64,000 bases of DNA from Limonium bicolor (lineage: Eukaryota > Streptophyta > Magnoliopsida > Caryophyllales > Plumbaginaceae): positions 475,219,375 through 475,283,374 of the forward strand of contig CM041776.1 of the NCBI GenBank assembly GCA_023374045.1, given 5' to 3'. Below are positions 57,501 to 64,000 of the stretch, in pieces. How positions within the stretch are numbered: the first letter of the stretch is position 1; every line of letters begins with the position of its first letter. Under the pieces are notes generated by a model. It was given only the letters and a program-made list of their open reading frames with translations. It did not search any database and was not told where the DNA came from. A program made the translations under genes and the position numbers.

Positions 57501-58436
57501 TGAGTTGGTTGTGGTTTGTGTTATCGAATTGTTCCTCATTTCCCTTATGTGTTAACCGGGGAGTGAGGAATCCGGTCGTTCCAGTCACGCGTGTATATAC
57601 GGGGGTCGACATCTGAATCAGATTCGGCTCTCTCCTTATGTTAGGGTTGTTTTCCTTTTTGGATTTCAACCTCCCACAAGCTTAGTCAAAGCTTACCTAC
57701 CTGACTTCCACTCGGCTAGGGGGAATTTGTATGGTGTGCTCGGATCACTATATCCGACTCATTTTTAAGTTAAGTTACTCGTTCGACTAACCGAACGGTA
57801 ACGAGTTATGTAACAAGCTTAACATGAGGGTGAAATCATTCTCCAGGCTTACTATGTTGACTAACTATGTTGGTTGTTTCCTAAAGTGAAATGTTCTCAC
57901 TATGTATGTGTTGTTATTGCTATGCAAATATTTCTTGCTGTGTAATATGTATGTTGTATGTTAAAATCAATGCCATGTTATCATGACAATTAGTTGCGTG
58001 TATCCCGGTAGTCAGCGGGCTGCACGTTAACCATACCAGCCAAGGGTTGCTGACCCCCTTGGGGGCTCCATATTTATTTGCAGGATGAGGATCGAGGAAG
58101 CGGATTGGCTTTAGATTCTAGGATATTGGATTCTTTTGGTATATTTTGGATGATGGACCCGGGATGCGCCTATGCTCCCGTGGTGGTATATTTTGGTATA
58201 ACAGTTATACAATGAAGGTTGTAAATATTTATACTCGGTAAATGTTGATGTATTTATGGTTATTAGTCTTATGCTCGGGAGTCTGTTCATCAGACCAATA
58301 CAGATGTATGTATTCTACTTTGTTAGCCACGTGGGTGGCTAACGGCGTGTAACACCAACTCGTTCAGTTATCGTTTATGTTATATATTTCTGCTGCAGAA
58401 TCATTTTATCGTTAAGTTTACAGTAGGGGTGTTACA
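54566..58436 (+). repeat. LTR5, missing its first ~330 bp
   Basis: Begins inside an LTR (GGGGTGTAAATCATAATAAGAG, comparable to 52765 onward in LTR3) and ends GGGGTGTTACA at 58436, followed by a primer site, so it is a 5' LTR. It contains a CT-rich leader (54620-54830), donor-like CTAAGGTAAGAGA (55057-55069), palindromes (56326-56425, 56724-57030), a CCCCCTTGGGGG hairpin and TTTGCAG (58045-58083), and a G-box hairpin (58322-58342). No genes. Confidence 0.85.
56326..57030. repeat. Two palindrome groups of LTR5
   Basis: The first group (56326-56425) has two units; the clearer has arms GGACCGCCCCT and AGGGGCGGTCC. The second (56724-57030) has five units with GACCGACCTTG and AAGGTCGGTC arms, spaced 60-75 bp and joined by TGGAATGGACC-type linkers as in LTR2. 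Confidence 0.85.
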
Positions 58437-58587
58437 AAAAGTGGTATCAGAGCTAAGCATCGCTCTGATGACCGGAATACCGAGCTTAGGAAGAACCGAG
58501 TTAGGATTTGAGACTTTGGGTTAAGGGCTGAGTGATAACGTGAGAGATACGCTAGTTAGGAATTACCAGTGAGTACTGGAAACCTAC
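58437..58587 (+). promoter_or_regulatory. Primer-binding site and short leader of the LTR5 element
   Basis: TGGTATCAGAGCTAAGC (58442-58458) fits an initiator-Met tRNA primer site. GCTCTGAT follows and pairs with ATCAGAGC. Only about 150 bp of the internal leader remain before the next LTR (58588) interrupts it. The leader text parallels the minus-strand element next to its own primer site. Confidence 0.85.
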
Positions 58588-61500
58588 TGAAATACCCCTA
58601 AATTAATTTAAATTAATTTAGGGGATTTCTTTTATTAAAAATTAAATTATTATATGTAATTATGAATATTGAAATATTATATGGAATTATGAAATTTATT
58701 TAGGGGTTTTCTCCTATTTAACCCTAATTATTATACATTATTATATAGTATTATGAATTTAATAATAAGATTTATAAGTCAATAAATCTTGGGAAAATTA
58801 TTAAACACTCCAAATATTATAAAGATTTTAGGAAGTGTTGGAACATTGTTTTGAAACATAAAAGTCAATATAAAATTCTAGGAACCTTAAAGCTTATTAA
58901 GCCTTGCTAGTGTTGACTTTTTGAGAATGGTCAAACCAGGTCATGAAACCTATACCAAAAAATAGGTTATGAAAAACCATGAAGATCGATAAAAAGAACG
59001 TCAAAAACGGATCATCCTGGCCAAAGTTATGTTAGATTGAAGTTTTGAATCAAAATTTTAAGAAGTGCCACGTGTCACTCTGTAGTAGGTCGCCCACACT
59101 TAGCCGATTTCCTTCCCTGATTTTCGTAACCGATTTCACTTCCTAGCCCTAACTTTAGACGGCTATAACTTTCACATTACTCAATATTTTTCCATGCCGT
59201 CTTCACCACTCTCTTCTCCTTAATTCCCTCTTTACAACCGTAACTCATACAAGCCCTAACTCATTCTACATCGACGGGAAAGTTGATCCAAAGTTGCCAG
59301 CTTTCGAGTTCGTAACCCAGATTCCAGTTTTTATTCGATTTCAGGTAATGTTCGTCTTGCCATAACTTCCTCGTCTTTCAACCAAATTTCGATTTCTTTA
59401 GCTCGTTTTAAAGAGCTCTAATCCATCTACAACCTTCATGTTGACGACCAAATCTAATTCTTAATCATATGGAAGATATAGGCGTCTAAAGGTACGACCT
59501 CGATCTGGTCGCGTTTTGCCCAGAATTTTTCCAGAAACGAGAAGGTAAACTCGTAACTTTCGGGTTTGATTTCTTCTTGTGTGTTGTGAGTTAGAGTGAG
59601 TTATTGCTATAATTGTGTAGAGTTAAGTTTCCTCTTTAGATTAAGCCCAAGAACTAGTTCTAACTCGTTCTGTACTGAAAATTATAGTGTCGCAAAGACA
59701 GCTACTCGAACAACCGAGTTCGAATTTTTTTTCCAGAAAACTGAAATCGAATCCCTTCGTTGGTGCTCCTCCGGTAAGTTTTTCTTCCAATTCCTCCGTT
59801 GTTGACCTTGGTTATTTCATTATCGGTGATTCCCATCTACCAATTTAATCGAGAGAATTTCTCGAATTCGGATTGAAAATAGCATGAACCCTAGGTTGTG
59901 CAAACCCAGAATTGTTTTCTCCAATTAGTGCACCATAGATCGTAAAATCGGTACCATTGGAACCGCAAGAGAATTTCGAATCCATAGAAACAAAAATCAT
60001 CGAATTTGGTTCTGTGAGTTGAGAGAAATTAACAGATTAGTACTCGGGTAATGCGCTGGGGATTGGGGATGAACTCGAGGATTTTCGGCCGTCCGATCGT
60101 AGGTTTTAGGAACGGACGGCCGAGATTAGATCTGGGGAGTTTAAGTTGGTTATGAGTTTTAATATTTCCAAAATTAAACCCTAACTTGTTGAATTAATTT
60201 AAATACCTTCCCGAAGGTATTTTGACTTGAAATTTTAACCATAGATTCTTTATTTAATCTAGTTTATTTTGATGTAAATTATTATTTGGTTTTGGAGTTT
60301 TTAAACATAAGTTATGATTTTTACAAGTTACGGGTTTTCTGGAATTATTTGGCTAAATTAAAAAGATATTTTTATGAAATAAAAATTTATAATATGTCTA
60401 AAATGTTATAGTTACTGTATATTAAGTTTGGGAATTTTTGGGCAACGGGAAAAGGTTTTAAAAATTGTGTTTGTGAGTTTTTCATAAGAATAATTTAAAT
60501 ATAGTTTTTAATGTAATCAAAAATTAAAGTATAGTTGATTAATGAACTTTATAGGTTGGGGAAAATATAATAAGACTAATTAACATTTAATACAGTATGT
60601 TTATAAATATTTTGGGTATTAACTTTAAGTGAAGTAAAAATTGTTACATATATTTATATATATTTATATGAGAGAAATAAATAGAAACTTATATTAAATC
60701 AAGGAATTTAACTAAACTACATTTTATTTATTATATATAATATGGAAGCTAATATGTTTAACTAAAACTAAGGGAAATACTCTATTTTATAAACCATAAA
60801 TCAGTTTTGGATATGTCTAAAAGATATTAGATATAATTAAATACAATAGAATTTCTTAAAGAATGTTCTGGATAAATCTTAATATATGTAGGTATATGTA
60901 TATATATATAAATACAATAAAAATAGATGAAGGAAATAACATTCCTTGTGAGAAATATAATAGGAAGGATATATATATATACGATAAATAAATAAATAAA
61001 AGGAATAAAATACCTTATAGAAAATAGGATATGAAGGAATTAATGAGTTAAACTAAACCTCTACATGATACTAATAAAAGAATATTATATGAGGTGGTAT
61101 TAATTTATGGTTATAGGTTGAGTTTTTAGTTATCTTTGAGTTTCTAAGATTTATATAAACCGTATTTAAACACATGTATTTATTTAGTCAATAACCACAA
61201 TGTAAATCTATAATTTGGTTAAGAAATTAATAAGTTGAAATTTAGGAATGTTTGTAATTGGTCTACATAAAGGGTTACACAAATAGATCTTATTATATAA
61301 TTAATAATAAAATGAATGAAATACTTTTACATTTAAAAGTTCTTATTATATAAACAATAGTAAAATAAATGAGTTACTTGTACATCTAAATGTGAAGAGG
61401 ATAAATAAGTCTAGATTTAATTATTTCTTAATATTTATAGTATTGAGTAATAACTTAATATTTTAAGATAAAATCATTAAAAGGGATTATGATATAAAAC

Positions 61501-64000
61501 TACATTAAACTATGATTAGGAATTTAATCTAAATAATAATCCTTAAGTTTCTTACAACTAGTTAAGCCATATAAATACATTTAACACCAATATTCAGGAT
61601 GTGAGTTTATAGTTAAGTAATGTATTTAGTAGTTAGAATTTATAAGGAGGTTTGTAAATAGAAATTAGATACTTAAAATCTTTAAACCTAATTTAATTGA
61701 AATTAGGTTACATAAGAGATTATATTGATTTACCTTTTGACACTGGAAATATTAATGTGTCATTTGAATATAAGGTATGGAGATTGTTCAGAATATATTA
61801 TCTTATTAAGTAATTGACAATTTCACTTACGAACCAGAATTTAATTCTTTGATAAATTCTACCTCATGCTAAGATATAATGTCCATCCTAAATACAATAA
61901 AGGGAATTGATTTATTAAGTTATTCTTTTGAAACTTTAGGTTTTGTAAACAATATAAAATGTATTTAAGACTTGAGTTTAACGAAGTTAATATAAAAGGA
62001 TTATACATGGTCTATAGAGAGAATGTGTGTAAAAGTAAAAACAGTTAGGGAATTAAATGTAAGTAAGGATACATAAAAGGTTATCTTAAGACACCTTATT
62101 ATAAAGTTATGGTTAAGTAAATAATATACCTTGTGGATACTAAATGTGAGAGTTCGATAAGTTTGAGTTAACTATAATATGGTTATTTCAAGATGAAAAG
62201 TAATTTAACAACTTATGACAAGATTAATAGATGGTTGTAGTTAAAGGCCATTCTGAACTAAAGATAAGATAATTGAGTTTAGTAGCTCAAATAAGTTATA
62301 CTAAAATGCATCTACACAACACTACGATTTCAGTATACGGGATGTAGATCTTAATTAAGTTAAGGGGGAAGGCTTAGTTATAATGGATTATCTAGTAGAT
62401 ATTGATAAAGATACACAGTCAATAAATTGTGAAATAATAGTATAGTATTCTAAGATAAACCCATCATTGGTCATAACACGATGTATGTCCTAAAGTAAGA
62501 GTAAAAATATTGTGCTTAAGAATTGTTATTGAAATTCTAAGACTTGATTGAATAACGTATAATGCCCTTATGTTATTAGGGTCTTTAATGTGGGAATTAA
62601 GGTTAAGTATGGGTAAAGTGGATAAGGGTGGAACAATTAACTAGTGTTGATAAATACATTCCTTGGTCTTACAACCTTGAGTAATACAACGTTCTCAGAC
62701 AAGTCAAAGATTATACATAACATTTGAGTGAGGGCTTAAAGGATAATTGAGACTTTGAAATAAGAGTAAGGAGTTTATTTAAGCGTAACATAGGCTACGA
62801 GTGGTTGATGATGGATTACCTTTAATATTCTTCAGAGTACTGTTGATTGTTTGCGCAAGTTGATTAGAACTGCTACAACGTTACCCAGGTACGATTTCTC
62901 GTACTCAGCTTGTTGTTGGACCTTCTGAAATGTTTTGTACGATTTCTCGTACTACGTTATTTTTGCTGAGTGACTTGTGGAATGTTTTGGGAAACGCTAA
63001 CTGGCTTTAAGAGGAACTTCTAAAAATCAGAAATGGTTGTGTGACTGACTCAGCTTGTGTGACTAACTGAGCCTTGGATGTGAAACTTACAAGGGTATTG
63101 GTTCCTTCTATCTGGTGCCCCGTTTTAGACATTGGCTGCTTAGGGTTTACGCTTCTGCACTCTGTAGGACTGAGTGTTTTGGTATTGCTCTGGGTAGTTG
63201 GTGATCTAGTGGGAATATGGGGAAAGTTATTCTTGGTATTGAGTATGGATTATTTCTAATAAGTGGTGCACACACTTTTCACCGATGACTGAGAACGGGT
63301 CGGTGGCAGCGGAGGTCTGCTATACCTCGCCCTTTGTGGCAACTGACAGCGGAGGTCTGTTTACCTCGCCCTTTGTGGCAACTGACAGCGGAGGTCTGTT
63401 TACCTCGCCCTTGTGGCAACTAACTGGCGGTGGGGGCCATCTCTCCCAATTGGTTTATTCCACTCTTGAGTATATTTTGTCTATGGGAATCATCTTCTGA
63501 AATGGTGGAGACATAAACTGTCTACCACGGGTTATGGATATTAATGTCACTTCTGGTCCTTTGTGACTACTTAAGTCTTTCACTTCTTAACCAGAATTGG
63601 TTCTAACATCAACAATGGATGCTTACTAACTATGTGGTGTGACTACTTAAGTGGATGACTTGGTTTGGAAGTTCTCTATCTTTATCTTTGTCTTGTTTTC
63701 CTTTCTCTTTAAACTTGATTGTTTTGAAGTGCTTTATCTCTGTTTTACTTTTAAGAGTTTGTTTTCATGTTACTATTTATTTTGAAGAGTTATGTTTTAT
63801 AAATTTGTTTTTGGAGAATTGTACCAGTTCCATTCCAGGGAACTGACTCACCCCTCTCGGGGTGGGCTGCTTGGTTTCATCTTGCAGGTACGAATTGATT
63901 TACAGGTGGCCACGAAGAGAATGAGCGTTTGGGATGGGACTAGGTTTTGTGGAGAGTTAATGTGTTTAATTTCTATTATGTTGGTGTTAAGTTTTTCTCG
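58588..64000 (+). repeat. LTR related to element A, runs off the window
   Basis: Starts TGAAATACCCCTAAATT like 22167 and follows the element A LTR through its leader, the AT-rich middle and the hairpin blocks. The window ends before the LTR end. It is over 5.4 kb because about 1.8 kb of AT-rich DNA (roughly 61050-62880) has no counterpart in element A. It has two GTACGA/TCGTAC hairpins (62890-62960), one CTCTGTAGGACTGAG hairpin (63158-63176) and three GAGGT/ACCTC units (63283-63430). No genes are seen. Confidence 0.85.
63283..63430 (+). repeat. Three tandem GAGGT/ACCTC hairpin units
   Basis: Units of about 45 bp with AACTGACAGCGGAGGTCTGT; element A LTRs have two. Confidence 0.75.

Noticed and set aside
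58442..58458. tRNA gene
   Set aside because: Only the 3'-terminal complement of initiator-Met tRNA is present, directly after an LTR end: it is a primer site.

Overview
The window is plant nuclear DNA, most likely intergenic heterochromatin of a flowering plant with a large repeat-rich genome. I find no intact single-copy host gene, rRNA, tRNA gene or CRISPR array. Nearly every base can be assigned to nested LTR retrotransposons. Plant origin rests on the Tekay/Del-type chromovirus pol with a C-terminal chromodomain, copia pol, LTRs of about 4 kb of the TGAAATACCCC...GGGGTGTTACA type, initiator-Met-type primer sites, and captured pieces of two plant-type genes (an ALKBH1-like dioxygenase and an AVT-like amino acid transporter).

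Layout. 1-3912: 3' part of a long LTR (LTR1). 3913-4668 and 9022-12274: copy 1 of a duplicated segment (copia LTR tail, unassigned DNA, a Pack-type DNA element, start of LTR3), split by solo LTR2 (4669-9021, TSD TCGAA). 12275-26504: element A, a chromovirus with a 5'-truncated left LTR, gag, an AlkB-like domain, protease, RT/RNase H, integrase-chromodomain and a 4.3 kb right LTR. 26505-34033: element B, a related, older element (LTR remnant, gag, AlkB, protease, start of RT), carrying a reverse solo LTR (30379-33160, TSD GACTC). 34034-34974 and 48963-49819: a copia pol and 3' LTR, split by a 14 kb minus-strand element without recognisable genes (34975-48962, TSD CTGAT). 49820-54381: copy 2 of the duplicated segment. 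54382-54565: a possible TRIM-like piece. 54566-58587: a 5' LTR (LTR5), PBS and short leader of another element, interrupted by an LTR related to element A (58588 to window end).

Main result. Two separate elements (A and B) carry, between the gag zinc knuckle and the protease, a full AlkB/ALKBH1-like Fe(II)/2-oxoglutarate dioxygenase domain. In B the domain lies inside a segment bounded by a splice donor and acceptor that would join gag to protease in frame. This suggests a three-part gag / AlkB / pol design in which AlkB comes from a retained or alternatively spliced intron. A keeps all expected metal- and 2OG-binding residues, with one stop codon in the domain; B has lost one metal ligand. 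I cannot tell from the sequence alone whether this arrangement has been described.

Second theme. The long LTRs of several families share an RNA/DNA-structure layout although their sequences have diverged: a splice-donor-like site early in the LTR, arrays of palindromes whose two arms change together, a C/G hairpin just before an acceptor-like CAG, a G-box hairpin about 100-120 bp from the LTR end, and a primer-binding site folded back on a complementary sequence.

All coding regions are broken by stops or frameshifts, and many of the stops look like C-to-T decay of methylated DNA. The order of events by nesting: B and copia are old, A entered the LTR of B, and the minus-strand 14 kb element, whose two LTRs are nearly identical, is one of the youngest.
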